DNA of 64,000 nt, taken from the NCBI RefSeq assembly GCF_000331735.1, contig NC_020126.1:8807501-8871500 (forward strand), given 5' to 3'. Below are positions 1 to 8,915 of the stretch, one piece after another. Each line of letters begins with the position of its first letter. Position 1 is the first letter of the stretch. The notes beneath the pieces are model-generated. The model saw only the letters and a list, made by a program, of their open reading frames with translations. It was not told the origin of the DNA and made no database searches. The translations under genes were made by a program, and so were the position numbers. This DNA comes from Myxococcus stipitatus DSM 14675 (lineage in GTDB: Bacteria; Myxococcota; Myxococcia; Myxococcales; Myxococcaceae).

Positions 1-528
1 TCCCATGATGCCTTCCTGTATGAGCAACGCCTGTACATCAGCAATTCATTTGGCGGCTACGCGGTCGTCGATGTGTCGAACCTGGAGGAGGTCCGCGTCC
101 TGGGCCGGTATCTCCGCCCGGACCAGAGCTTCGCGCACCACAGCGCGGTGGGCACCTTCGGCGGGAAGACCATCGCCTTCGAGGGTGGCGAGATGAGCGC
201 GTCCCACGTGCGCGTGCTCGACGTCACCGACCCGGCGCACATCGTGAAGATCGGTGAGTTCCGCATGCGGGAGGTCACCTCCATGCACAACCTGGTGCTG
301 CGAGGGAACCTGCTCTACGTCGCCTGGTATCAGGAAGGCGTGCGGGTGCTCGACGTGTCCAACCCCACCCAGCCCCGGCAGGTGGCCCACTACCAGACGT
401 ACCGGGAAGAGGACCCGGGCCGAGGCGACAGCAACCTGGAGGGCGCCTTCGGCCTCACGCTTCCCGGGGATGGGCACCTCTACGTCGCGGATTCCTCCCG
501 GGGCCTGCTCATCTTCGATGAGCGCTGA
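1..528 (+). CDS. LVIVD-repeat surface protein, C-terminal part (5' end outside window)
   Basis: The reading frame is open from base 1 and ends with TGA at 526-528, giving the last 175 residues of a longer protein. It is closely similar to the C-terminal third of the two genes that follow, including the sequences HHSAVGTFGGKTIAFEGGE and VRVLDVTDPAHIVKIGEF. These are LVIVD-type beta-propeller repeats, in which each blade carries an xLDVSxPxxP motif. By analogy with the complete paralogs downstream it should start with a lipoprotein signal peptide and be exposed on the cell surface. No enzymatic function can be assigned; ligand or surface binding is only a guess. It is the first of three tandem copies. 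Confidence 0.85.
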   Translation, partial: SHDAFLYEQRLYISNSFGGYAVVDVSNLEEVRVLGRYLRPDQSFAHHSAVGTFGGKTIAFEGGEMSASHVRVLDVTDPAHIVKIGEFRMREVTSMHNLVLRGNLLYVAWYQEGVRVLDVSNPTQPRQVAHYQTYREEDPGRGDSNLEGAFGLTLPGDGHLYVADSSRGLLIFDER

Positions 529-544
529 GCTTGCAACCTGAAGA

Positions 545-585
545 CCACGCCGGGCCCGGACCCCTCGGGGACGGGTCTGGCGTGG
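545..585 (+). terminator. GC-rich inverted repeat after the first LVIVD gene
   Basis: CCACGCC near 545 pairs with GGCGTGG ending at 585, with further GC pairs inside the stem. It lies 16 bases after the stop codon. There is no clear T-run, as is usual at this GC content, so function is inferred from position and symmetry. Confidence 0.45.
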
Positions 586-701
586 CACTTCCCCCTCACG
601 GAGCAACCATCTTCGTGAGGGGCGGGGCATTTTGTACTCCTCATTTTCCCAGGGAGCGGTGGTTCGACTATCCCGAGAGGCCCTCTCTCTGGAGGTTTTC
701 C

Positions 702-2330
702 GTGACCGTCTCCCTTCGACTCCTCAGCCCCCTCCTGGCATCCCTGCTGGCCCTGCCGCTGGCGGGATGCGACGACGACCCCGCGCCCCCGACTCCCGAT
801 GCAGGCTCGCCGGATGCGGGCCCCTATGTCTGGGATGGCACCTACACGGAGCTGGCGGACCCGGGCGACTGGATTGACCCGGGCGCCCCCTATGCCCCCT
901 GCTCCTTCGACGCCTCGAGCCCGGACAGCGGCATCTGTGAGCAGGTGTCCCGCTTCGATGTCTCGCAGTGCGACCGCGGTGCCCTCGCCGCCCTTCCGCA
1001 GGAGGGCATCTACCAGGCCGTGGTCCGCAACGAGACCCGGCTCACCGACGGCGGCGTGCTCGTCTCCCTCGGCGGCTTCGGCATGCGGCTGCTGGCCGAG
1101 AACGCGGGCACGAGCACGATGTTCGACGCGCCCCTGCTCCACCGGAACACCCAGGGGGGCGACTTCTCCGTCACGGGCCAGGCCGCCCGGACCGGGACGA
1201 TGTACACGGTGGTGGGCTGCAAGACACCCGCCCCTGGCGTCATCACGGGCTGCATCGCGACCTGCCGCCGCGGAGTCTTCACCCGGGCGGGAACCTTCGA
1301 GGCCCACCGGGTCGCCAAGGGCGGTGAGCCCGAGTCGTCCGGCGGCCTGGAGCTGCTGTCCGAGCAGCGCGCCGCGAGCGGCCACGCCGTGGATGTCTAT
1401 GTCACCAAGGGCCACGCCTACGTCGTCGCACTGGCCTTTCAAGACAAGCCGGGTGGACTCACCGTGTTCGACGTGAGCAATCCCCGGGCGCCCCTGCTGA
1501 AGACCTCCATCAGCCTGCCCAACAACGCGAACTGGAACGGCGTCTGGGCCAAGGGTGACGCGCTCTACGTCGCGGGCCTGGGAACGGGGACCCACGTCTT
1601 CGACATCTCCAACCCCGCTGCCCCCTCGCTCGTCCGCATCATGCCTGCGGGGCGCAGCGGCATGCACACCGTGCTCGTCGACGGCAACCGGCTCTACGGC
1701 GCGGGCACGGGCGTGGGCACCCATGTCTACGACATCACGGAGCCGCTGAACCCCGTGCTGCGCACCGTCTTCACGCTGCCCGAGGACGCCTCGCTTGGAG
1801 ACCCGCACGACTCCTTCGCGTACGAGGGCCGCCTCTACATCAGCAACTCGTCCGGCGGTTACACCATCGTGGACCCCACGGACCTGGACAACGTCAAGGT
1901 CCTGGGGACGTACATGCGCCCGGACGAGGGCTTCGCCCACCACAACGCGGTGGGTACCTTCGGCGGGAAGACCATCGCGTTCGAGGGCGGCGAGTTCGCT
2001 GGCTCTCACGTGCGCGTGCTCGACGTCACCAACCCCGCGCGCATCGTGAAGATTGGCGAGTTCCGCATGCGGCAGACCACGTCCATGCACAACCTGATCC
2101 TGCGCGGCAACCTGCTCTATGTGGCGTGGTACCAGGAAGGGCTGCGCGTGCTGGACGTCTCCAACCCCACCCAGCCCAAGCAGGTGGCCCATTACCAGAC
2201 GTTCCGCGAGGAGGACCCGGACCGCGGAGACAGCCTCTTCGAGGGCGCCTTCGGCATCCGCGTCCCGGGGGATGGCTACGTCTATGTCGCCGACTCCTCC
2301 CGAGGACTGCTCATCTTCAAGGAGCTCTGA
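702..2330 (+). CDS. LVIVD-repeat lipoprotein
   Basis: The protein has 542 residues. I chose the GTG at 702, not the upstream in-frame codons, because GGAGG lies at 691-695 and translation then begins with a lipoprotein signal peptide: a hydrophobic stretch ending in the lipobox LAGC at residues 20-23, followed by DDDP. A proline-rich linker and a conserved cysteine-containing N-terminal domain follow (residues about 50-230). The rest is LVIVD beta-propeller repeats with blades of the type VFDVSNPRAP and VFDISNPAAP. It is the second of three tandem paralogs, and the flanking leader sequence (GGAGGTT plus start region) is also conserved with the third copy, which points to recent tandem duplication. 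A surface binding or structural role is inferred. Confidence 0.85.
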   Translation: MTVSLRLLSPLLASLLALPLAGCDDDPAPPTPDAGSPDAGPYVWDGTYTELADPGDWIDPGAPYAPCSFDASSPDSGICEQVSRFDVSQCDRGALAALPQEGIYQAVVRNETRLTDGGVLVSLGGFGMRLLAENAGTSTMFDAPLLHRNTQGGDFSVTGQAARTGTMYTVVGCKTPAPGVITGCIATCRRGVFTRAGTFEAHRVAKGGEPESSGGLELLSEQRAASGHAVDVYVTKGHAYVVALAFQDKPGGLTVFDVSNPRAPLLKTSISLPNNANWNGVWAKGDALYVAGLGTGTHVFDISNPAAPSLVRIMPAGRSGMHTVLVDGNRLYGAGTGVGTHVYDITEPLNPVLRTVFTLPEDASLGDPHDSFAYEGRLYISNSSGGYTIVDPTDLDNVKVLGTYMRPDEGFAHHNAVGTFGGKTIAFEGGEFAGSHVRVLDVTNPARIVKIGEFRMRQTTSMHNLILRGNLLYVAWYQEGLRVLDVSNPTQPKQVAHYQTFREEDPDRGDSLFEGAFGIRVPGDGYVYVADSSRGLLIFKEL

Positions 2331-2350
2331 AGCTGCAACATGAGGACCAT

Positions 2351-2388
2351 GCCCGGCCCGCGTCCCACCACCGGTGGGCGGGCCGGGC
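2351..2388 (+). terminator. Strong hairpin after the second LVIVD gene
   Basis: GCCCGGCCCGC pairs with GCGGGCCGGGC around a central loop and is followed by GTTTCGCC. It starts 20 bases after the stop at 2330 and lies before the leader of the next copy, so each copy seems to be a separate transcription unit. Confidence 0.6.
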
Positions 2389-2502
2389 GTTTCGCCTTCA
2401 CGAAGCAACCATCTCGGAGCAGGCGGGGACCTTGCGTCTTCCCCTGCTCCGAAGTGCCTGTGCCTCGGGTATCCAGGAAGACCCTCTCCTCGGAGGTTCC
2501 CC

Positions 2503-4167
2503 GTGGCAGTCCCCTTTCGCTGGCTCAAGCCGCTCCTGGCGGCCGTGTTGCTCTTCTCGCTGACGGGTTGTGACGACGACCCCGTACCCCAGTCCCCCGA
2601 CTCAGGCACTCCCGACTCCGGCATCCCCGACGCGGGGCCGCCTGACTCGGGGCCCTATGTCTGGGACGGCACCTACACGGAGATGGAGGACCCGGGCGAC
2701 TGGATTGATCCAGGTGCCCCCTACGCTCCTTGCACCTTCGACGCCTCGAATCCGGACAGCGGCGTCTGTGAGCAGTTGTCCCGCTTCGATGTGTCGCAGT
2801 GCGACCGGGACGCCCTCGCCGCCCTTCCCCAGGAAGGCATCTATCAGGCCGTGGTCCGCAACCAGGTCATCCTCACCGATGGCGGCGTTCGTTTCTCCGT
2901 CGGCAGCTTCGGCATGCACCTGCGGGCCGAGGACGCGGGCCCGAGCACGATGTTCGAGGCGCCCGTGCTCCACCGGGACACCCAGGGAGGAGACTTCTCC
3001 GTCATCGGCCAGCTCGCCCGGACCAGCACGGTGTACACAGTGGTGGGCTGCAAGACGCCCGCTCCCAACGTCATCACGGGCTGCATCGCGACGTGCCGCC
3101 GAGGAGTCTTCAGCCGGGCGGGAACCTTCGAGGCCCACCGGGTCGCCAAGAGCGGTGAGCCCGAGTCGTCCGGCGGGCTGACCCTGGTCGGGGAGCGCTA
3201 CACCCCGGTGGGGACCCCCGTGGATCTCTACGTCACCAAGGGGCACGCCTACGTCGTCTCCACCCCGACCTTCATGAACGGCAAGGACGGGGGTCTCTCC
3301 ATCTTCGATGTGAGCAACCCGCGCAATCCCATCCTCAAGACCACCCTCACCCTGCCGGGTGACAACTTCTGGAATGGTGTCTGGGCCAAAGGTGACGCGC
3401 TCTACATTGCCAGCGGGAACCGTGGGACGCTCATCTATGACATCTCCCAGCCCGCGGCGCCCGTCTTCATCCGCAGCCTCCCGACGGGCAACCCCGGCAC
3501 CCACACCGTGCTCGTCGACGGCGACCGGCTCTATTCCATGGACGCCAGCTCTGGCACCTACGTCCACGAGCTCACCGACCCGCTGAATCCCGTCCTGCGC
3601 ACCGTCATCGGCTCGCCACCGGAGGTGCCAGACGGCGCACCCCATGACACCTTCGTGTACCAGAACCGCCTGTATATCAGTAACCAGTCCTATGGTTACG
3701 TCGTGGCGGACGTGGCGGACCTGGACAACGTCCGCTTCCTGGGCCTCTACGACACGGGCCCCCTCGTCTACTCACACCACAGCGCGGTGGGCACCTTCGG
3801 AGGGAAGACCATTGCCTTCATGGGCGGTGAGTTCAACGCCTCCCACGTGCGAGTGCTCGACGTCACCGACCCGGCCCACATCGTGAAGATCGGGGAGTTC
3901 CGCCTGCGGCAGACCACCTCCATGCACAACATGCTCCTGCGAGGCAATCGCCTCTACGTGGTCTGGTACCACGACGGTCTGCGAGTGCTGGACGTCTCCA
4001 ACCCCACCCAGCCCAAGCAGGTGGCGCACCACCTCACCTTCCGGGAAGAGGACCCGGGCCGGAGCGATGGCGCCTTCGAAGGGGCCATCGGCCTGCGCAT
4101 CCCCGGGGATGGCTACGTCTACGTCGTGGACACCTCCCGAGGGCTGCTCATCTACAACGAGCTGTAG
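2503..4167 (+). CDS. LVIVD-repeat lipoprotein
   Basis: The protein has 554 residues and starts at GTG 2503, with GGAGG about 8 bases upstream. The signal peptide ends in the lipobox LTGC at residues 20-23, again followed by DDDP, then a linker with repeated PDSG units that is a little longer than in the preceding paralog. The N-terminal domain and the propeller blades (IFDVSNPRNP, IYDISQPAAP, VLDVSNPTQP) align with the copy at 702-2330 along the whole length. Predicted location is the outer surface of the outer membrane. No substrate can be named from sequence. Confidence 0.85.
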   Translation: MAVPFRWLKPLLAAVLLFSLTGCDDDPVPQSPDSGTPDSGIPDAGPPDSGPYVWDGTYTEMEDPGDWIDPGAPYAPCTFDASNPDSGVCEQLSRFDVSQCDRDALAALPQEGIYQAVVRNQVILTDGGVRFSVGSFGMHLRAEDAGPSTMFEAPVLHRDTQGGDFSVIGQLARTSTVYTVVGCKTPAPNVITGCIATCRRGVFSRAGTFEAHRVAKSGEPESSGGLTLVGERYTPVGTPVDLYVTKGHAYVVSTPTFMNGKDGGLSIFDVSNPRNPILKTTLTLPGDNFWNGVWAKGDALYIASGNRGTLIYDISQPAAPVFIRSLPTGNPGTHTVLVDGDRLYSMDASSGTYVHELTDPLNPVLRTVIGSPPEVPDGAPHDTFVYQNRLYISNQSYGYVVADVADLDNVRFLGLYDTGPLVYSHHSAVGTFGGKTIAFMGGEFNASHVRVLDVTDPAHIVKIGEFRLRQTTSMHNMLLRGNRLYVVWYHDGLRVLDVSNPTQPKQVAHHLTFREEDPGRSDGAFEGAIGLRIPGDGYVYVVDTSRGLLIYNEL

Positions 4168-4208
4168 TCACGCCCGGGGGTGCTCCCGCCCCTGAGACGA
4201 CAGGCCCC

Positions 4209-4246
4209 GGCTGGCGTGCGTGCGGGACTCCCGCCCCACGCCAGCC
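4209..4246 (+). terminator. Hairpin after the third LVIVD gene
   Basis: GGCTGGCGTG at 4209-4218 pairs with CACGCCAGCC at 4237-4246, a perfect 10-base stem about 40 bases after the stop codon. TCCTTGCCCT follows. Confidence 0.5.
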
Positions 4247-4331
4247 TCCTTGCCCTGCCTGGGAGTGGGGCCCGCCGCGACGGCGTGCGACACCGCCCCC
4301 GCGAAGCGCGCGAGGTGCTAGAGGGGCGCGC

Positions 4332-5231
4332 ATGATTGTCCGTCCGCGAATGCACTGGCTTCGCATGTTGTTCGTCTGGCGCGGCTCGGTGGTGTCGCGC
4401 ATCCTGCCGCGCCTGGGGTTCTTCCTCGCGTTGAGCCTGCTGGCGGTGGCCCTGGGCCCGCTGCCGTTCGCCCTGAGAGAGGGCTCCCTGGCGCTGCTGG
4501 GCGTGGCGCTGGCCATCTTCCTCGGGTTTCGCAACAGCACGGCCTATGACCGCTTCTGGGAGGCGCGGAAGCTGTGGGGCTCGCTGATGATCGTCTCGCG
4601 GTCCTTCCTGCGGCAGGCGCTGACGCATCCCTCGCCCGCGCTCAGCACCGAGGAGAAGCGCGAGGTGACGGACCTCTTGCGCGCGCTGCCCATGACGCTC
4701 AACCACCAGCTCCGAGGCACCCGAATCCCGCTCGAGTCGCTTCCTCCAGGGGTGCGCGAGTGCGTGGTCGCCGCGGACCACCGCCCCGCCAAGGTCATCC
4801 TGGCGCTGGGCCAGTGGGTGACGAAGCAGCGGCATCAGGGCCGGGTGAGCGAGCTGCTGGTGGCGTCGTTCGACGACAACCTGGACCGGCTCTCGGAGGT
4901 GCAGGGCGGCTGTGAGCGCATCGCGGGAACGCCCATTCCCTATGTCTACAGCGTGATGTTGCACCGGACGGTGTACATCTACAGCCTGCTGCTGCCCTTT
5001 GCCCTGGCCGGCAGCCTGGGCTGGTCCACGCCGCTCGTGTCCGTCTTTGTTTCATACACGTTCATCGCGCTCGACACCGTGACGTCGGAGCTGGAGGACC
5101 CGTTCGGCAACGAGCCCAACGACCTGCCGCTCGACGCGCTGACCCGCACCATCGAGCGCGGCGTGCTGGAGATGGTGGGAGAGCCCCTCCCGCCCCTGCT
5201 CCAGCCGGATGACAAGTTCCTGCTGACCTGA
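4332..5231 (+). CDS. Bestrophin family (UPF0187-like) membrane channel
   Basis: The 299-residue protein matches the bacterial bestrophin family in length and in its hallmark segment NSTAYDRFWEARKLWG (about residues 60-76), which follows the first hydrophobic region. Two membrane segments are near residues 30-60 and two more near 215-255. The C-terminal DPFGNEPNDLPLD is the family's conserved Ca-binding-like region. Bacterial members are pentameric ion channels of the inner membrane (established for the family); the ion here is unknown. The ATG at 4332 has GAGGGGC upstream. It is a single-gene unit after the LVIVD cluster. Confidence 0.88.
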   Translation: MIVRPRMHWLRMLFVWRGSVVSRILPRLGFFLALSLLAVALGPLPFALREGSLALLGVALAIFLGFRNSTAYDRFWEARKLWGSLMIVSRSFLRQALTHPSPALSTEEKREVTDLLRALPMTLNHQLRGTRIPLESLPPGVRECVVAADHRPAKVILALGQWVTKQRHQGRVSELLVASFDDNLDRLSEVQGGCERIAGTPIPYVYSVMLHRTVYIYSLLLPFALAGSLGWSTPLVSVFVSYTFIALDTVTSELEDPFGNEPNDLPLDALTRTIERGVLEMVGEPLPPLLQPDDKFLLT

Positions 5232-5251
5232 GGCGCGACGCGTTCACGCAA

Positions 5252-5275
5252 GACCCACGGGCTTCTCCGCGGGTC
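5252..5275 (+). terminator. Possible terminator after the bestrophin gene
   Basis: GACCC at 5252-5256 pairs with GGGTC at 5271-5275, and CGG/CCG pairs inside. The stem is short with an internal bulge, so support is weak. The rest of the 275-base gap up to 5506 is relatively A/C-rich and presumably holds the promoter of the next gene; I could not pick convincing hexamers. Confidence 0.3.
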
Positions 5276-5506
5276 CTTCGCTACATCCCGCCGTGTAGCG
5301 CCTGGGGCCACAACTCCGGGCACTTTGTGTCCAGTCCGGTTACAGGCCCGCCAAACACAAACACCGTCTCAGCCACAACGCACCACCCTCGATAAAAAAC
5401 AGACACCCCCAGCAAACGGCATGGCTTCTGCTTCGACACATCCGGCCCCGCCGCCCGTGTCGTCGCTCGCGCCGGGGCGCCTGTCTGTCTTCTAGGGGGT
5501 TCCCAC

Positions 5507-6916
5507 ATGCATCAACACTCCACGCGAGGCGTTCGCCGCCTCGTGCCCGCGTCATTCCGCTGGCTGTCGTTGTCCGTCCTCGCGCTCGGCGCCGCGCTGC
5601 TGGCGCCTTCCGCCCAGGCCGCCGCCGAGCCTTCCGTGGAAGAAGGCCCCGTCGCGACCCTCACCCACCTGAGCGTGGAGCAGGGCGCGTTCAAGGTCGG
5701 CATCCGGTGGTCCGACAAGCAGCCGCTCCCCTCCTCCGCCAAGCTCCTCTCCCAGGACGGCGCGGGCACCGTCAACGACGGCGCCGAGGTGACACCCAAG
5801 CCCGGCGAGGAGTCTTTCGTCACGCTCGGCAAGGCCATCCAGAAGCCGTGGGAGACCGGCTGGAACCAGAAGCTCGTCCTGCAAGGCGCCAAGGAAGAGT
5901 CCCTCGCGACCTTCCCCTACAACGTCAACCTGGACTGCACGGATGAGAAGAACTGCACCCTGAACGTGTCCGCGGGCGCCGCCACCAACTCGGAGGTGAT
6001 GCACGTGAGCACGGAGCTCGACGCGCTCATCGCCGAGCTGGAGGCGAGCCACAAGGAGACCGAGTTCGACCTCGTCGAAGAGGTCGGCAAGGCCAACCCC
6101 CGCCTGCTCGGCGAGGCGCTCGTCTACGTCCACACCCTGGCGAAGCTGCGCCAGCTCGCCGGCCCCTGCACCTGCGTGTGGCAGGCCGTCTACGGCCAGA
6201 GCCCCGCGCTCATCGGCTACGGCGTCAATGTCTCGAACGCGAACGGCATCCTCTCCGGCTGGAACGGCCCAGGCGCCAAGCACGCGCTGACGGCCATTGG
6301 CGGGAGCCCCACGGGCATCGGCGGCACCTTCACGGGCATCAGCCAGGTCACCCTGCGGCTCAACTGCACGCGCTGGGTCTATTACTACTACTGGGATGTC
6401 GTCATCGGCTGGCCCGGCCGCCCGGTGATTGTCCTGCCCATCCCCCGCCCCCGCCTCGTGCCCTGCATCTCCACCTGCGCGGCCCGCTTCGACCACCAGG
6501 GCCGCATCAGCGGCTCCACGTTCGTTGCCTACACGAGCCCCGGCAGCTCCGCCACCGCCCGGGAGCAGGGCGCCTATCGCGTGGACGGCACGCTCCTCAT
6601 GAGCCAGGTCGCCAACAACGGCACCTCCTTCAACCTGGTGAACGGCACCTCCGTGTGGTCCAACATCGGCTCCACCGGCCGCGTGGACTCCTACGGCAAT
6701 GTCTTCGCCGCGAAGAGCTTCCCCTACTTCAGCTCCGCCTCCGTCGCGAACGGCCACGCCATCTCCATCCACGGCCAGGCCCGGTGCCCGTGGGGTCCCA
6801 ATGGCCACGCCGCGGTCTGGACCTACGGCACCTCACAGGGCATCCCCCAGACGAACCTGCTGCGCTCGTCCATCCAGAACTTCTTCTGGCAATGGGGCAT
6901 CTTCGTCATTCCCTGA
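5507..6916 (+). CDS. Secreted protein of unknown function
   Basis: The protein has 469 residues. The ATG at 5507 is preceded by AGGGGGT. The N-terminus is a long Sec signal peptide: a basic region up to about residue 18, then a hydrophobic core ending in SAQAAAEP near residue 40. Residues about 45-150 look beta-rich, with a small cysteine pair (LDCTDEKNCTLNV). The C-terminal half is rich in G, S, N and aromatic residues and has six further cysteines, consistent with an exported, disulfide-stabilised protein. I recognise no family. It is followed by its own hairpin, so it appears monocistronic. Confidence 0.7.
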   Translation: MHQHSTRGVRRLVPASFRWLSLSVLALGAALLAPSAQAAAEPSVEEGPVATLTHLSVEQGAFKVGIRWSDKQPLPSSAKLLSQDGAGTVNDGAEVTPKPGEESFVTLGKAIQKPWETGWNQKLVLQGAKEESLATFPYNVNLDCTDEKNCTLNVSAGAATNSEVMHVSTELDALIAELEASHKETEFDLVEEVGKANPRLLGEALVYVHTLAKLRQLAGPCTCVWQAVYGQSPALIGYGVNVSNANGILSGWNGPGAKHALTAIGGSPTGIGGTFTGISQVTLRLNCTRWVYYYYWDVVIGWPGRPVIVLPIPRPRLVPCISTCAARFDHQGRISGSTFVAYTSPGSSATAREQGAYRVDGTLLMSQVANNGTSFNLVNGTSVWSNIGSTGRVDSYGNVFAAKSFPYFSSASVANGHAISIHGQARCPWGPNGHAAVWTYGTSQGIPQTNLLRSSIQNFFWQWGIFVIP

Positions 6917-6946
6917 CGAGGTCTTGCGGGTGAGGCTCCGCCGGAC

Positions 6947-6965
6947 ACCGCCCGCCCAGGGCGGT
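6947..6965 (+). terminator. Hairpin after the secreted protein gene
   Basis: ACCGCCC at 6947-6953 and GGGCGGT at 6959-6965 form a perfect 7-base stem with a 5-base loop, 31 bases after the stop codon. Confidence 0.5.
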
Positions 6966-7046
6966 TGAGCGCAGCCCGTCCGATATTCTCCCCCGCCGAT
7001 GGACGTTCACGGATGACCGTCACATCGGCGGGAGGAGAGCGCATTG

Positions 7047-8660
7047 ATGCAACGAGCCATAGTGATTCTCGCGGTGCTCCTGGGGGGGTGCGCGAAGAAC
7101 GTCCCGGCCCCTGAGCTCGCCTCCACGGCCACATCGCTCCCGAGCCCCGAGTCCCGACCCGAGCCGGAGCAGCCCAAGTACGAGCACATCTTCATGATGC
7201 CCGTGGACCAGGCGCTCGCCGAGGCCACCCGGCTGCTGTCCCAGAACGGCTGGGTGCTCAAGCCCATGGAGGACCCCAAGTACCTGCTGACGGAGTGGCG
7301 GGCCGCGCAGATTGGCATCAAGTCCTGGGGCTGGCAGAGCGACGGTGACTTCACGCGCTACCTGGTGGCCGGCGAGCTCATCGCCGAGCGGCAATCCATC
7401 GTGCGCATCTTCCGCATGAAGCGCGTGTCCTTCAGCAACGACGCGGAGCTCCGGGCCTACTCCAGCGGGCGCCAGGGCTCCATCGCCATTTGGATGACGG
7501 CCGTCGAACAGGACCTCATCCGGAAGACCTCTCCCGTGGGCCTGGCCCAGCGCGAGCGCGACATCGCGCCGTGGGTGGACTTGGACGGCCCCGCCCAGGG
7601 CACCCGCGACCTGAGGCTGGAGCAGGACCTGCTCCTGCGGCTGGAGACGCGCCCCTCGCTCGAGACGCTCACCGGCACGCTGCGCCTCACGCGGGACGAC
7701 ACGTTCGCCCGGGACCCGTCCTTCTACCTCAGGCGCTGGAAGCAGGAGGTGCAGGAGCCCTGCGACCGGAAGGTGGCGGGGTTCCAGCCGCTGCTGAAGC
7801 CCGGGCTCACGGTGCTCATCGGCGAGCAACTGGGCACCCGTGAGTCACCCGCCGCCGTGGGCGACCTGGCGTGCGAGGCCGCGAAGGCGGGGCACGGTGT
7901 CACGCTGGTGCTCTCGCTCCCCGACAAGGAGCAGAAGCGGCTGGATGCGTACCTCAAGAGCCAGGGGCGGCCGGTGGACCAGGACGCGCTGCTGTCAGGG
8001 GACCTCTGGCGCAAGATTCAACAGGACGGCCGCGGCAGCCGCGCGATGATGGACCTCATCGACCGGGCGCGGGCACTGAGCGCGGCGGGGCATGCCATCA
8101 CGGTGGTGGCCATGGACACGGACATGTCCGGCGGCAAGTCGCGGGATGCCCACATGGCGAAGGGGGTGCTGAAGCAGCGGGACGCGCGCCCGCGAGACGT
8201 CCTCCTGCTGCTGGCGGGCAATGTCCACACACGGCTGAGCGACGCGGACTGGGATGATGACTTCGTCCCCTTGTCCAAGCACCTGCACCAGCGCCTCCCG
8301 GACCTGAAGGTCCTGGAGGTGGGCTATGCCCAGGGCCGCCGCTGGGGATGCGATGTGGAGACCTCCGGCGACATGGTCTGCGACATCATGGGCATCACCC
8401 CGCTGCCCGAGCTCTCGGTTCCCGCGGGAGTCCCCATGGCCATCCGCATGCTCCCGGAGCTGCACGATGAAGGGTTCCATGGGTTCCTCGACGTCGGAGC
8501 CCTGTCCATCTCGCTGCCCGCCATCGCCCTGCGCGGTCACGGAACCGCCGCGCCCTCGCCCGTGGCGGATGCGCCCGCCGCGGCCGAGGCTCCCGCCGCC
8601 GCGCCCGCGATGAGGAAGGCCCCCGCGACGCCGGTGCACGCGCAGGCGGAGCCGGAGTAG
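7047..8660 (+). CDS. Lipoprotein with a ChaN-like C-terminal domain
   Basis: The protein has 537 residues. I use the ATG at 7047, one codon inside the longest frame, because GGAGGAG at 7031-7037 is correctly spaced and the signal peptide then ends in a lipobox at GGC (Cys15). Residues about 45-170 form an uncharacterised domain. From about residue 255 the sequence has features of the ChaN/haem-binding-uptake fold: a first strand with LIGEQLGTRESP, a later SRDAHMAKG, and the strand LLLLAGNVHTR, which corresponds to the RDxxMA and GNxH motifs. The C-terminus is an alanine/proline-rich tail. The domain call is from motif memory and is tentative; a role in iron or haem handling would be inference. 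Confidence 0.6.
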   Translation: MQRAIVILAVLLGGCAKNVPAPELASTATSLPSPESRPEPEQPKYEHIFMMPVDQALAEATRLLSQNGWVLKPMEDPKYLLTEWRAAQIGIKSWGWQSDGDFTRYLVAGELIAERQSIVRIFRMKRVSFSNDAELRAYSSGRQGSIAIWMTAVEQDLIRKTSPVGLAQRERDIAPWVDLDGPAQGTRDLRLEQDLLLRLETRPSLETLTGTLRLTRDDTFARDPSFYLRRWKQEVQEPCDRKVAGFQPLLKPGLTVLIGEQLGTRESPAAVGDLACEAAKAGHGVTLVLSLPDKEQKRLDAYLKSQGRPVDQDALLSGDLWRKIQQDGRGSRAMMDLIDRARALSAAGHAITVVAMDTDMSGGKSRDAHMAKGVLKQRDARPRDVLLLLAGNVHTRLSDADWDDDFVPLSKHLHQRLPDLKVLEVGYAQGRRWGCDVETSGDMVCDIMGITPLPELSVPAGVPMAIRMLPELHDEGFHGFLDVGALSISLPAIALRGHGTAAPSPVADAPAAAEAPAAAPAMRKAPATPVHAQAEPE

Positions 8661-8667
8661 CGCGGGA

Positions 8668-8703
8668 AGCGGTCCTGGCCGTGCGCGTCGAGCCAGGACC
8701 GCT
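8668..8703 (+). terminator. Strong hairpin after the ChaN-like lipoprotein gene
   Basis: AGCGGTCCTGG at 8668-8678 pairs perfectly with CCAGGACCGCT at 8693-8703 (11-base stem, 14-base loop), immediately after the stop codon. Confidence 0.6.
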
Positions 8704-8802
8704 CACCGAAGCACCTCGCGTTCCTCGCCAAAGGCTCGCACACGCGGCTCTCGTCGAAGGATGTGAAGCGGCTCACGCTTGCGCGCGGCCTGGGAGTCAC
8801 GT

Positions 8803-8822
8803 CTGTGCACAGGCATGCACAG
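8803..8822. promoter_or_regulatory. Inverted repeat upstream of the flavin oxidoreductase gene
   Basis: CTGTGCA at 8803-8809 is repeated inverted as TGCACAG at 8816-8822, with a 6-base spacer, about 94 bases before the start at 8916. It could be an operator. Nothing else is visible in the 255-base gap apart from the hairpin at its left end. Confidence 0.25.
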
Positions 8823-8915
8823 CCGGGCTCCCGCCGCGATGTCAGACCCCTGTCATGAAGTACCCGCGCGATGATGAGAAGCTGAGCGCCAGCTCCTCAC
8901 GACGGAGGCAGGGAC

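Noticed and set aside
480..2624. A 714-residue minus-strand frame over the LVIVD genes
   Set aside because: It mirrors the repeats of the real gene and has no ribosome site or domains.
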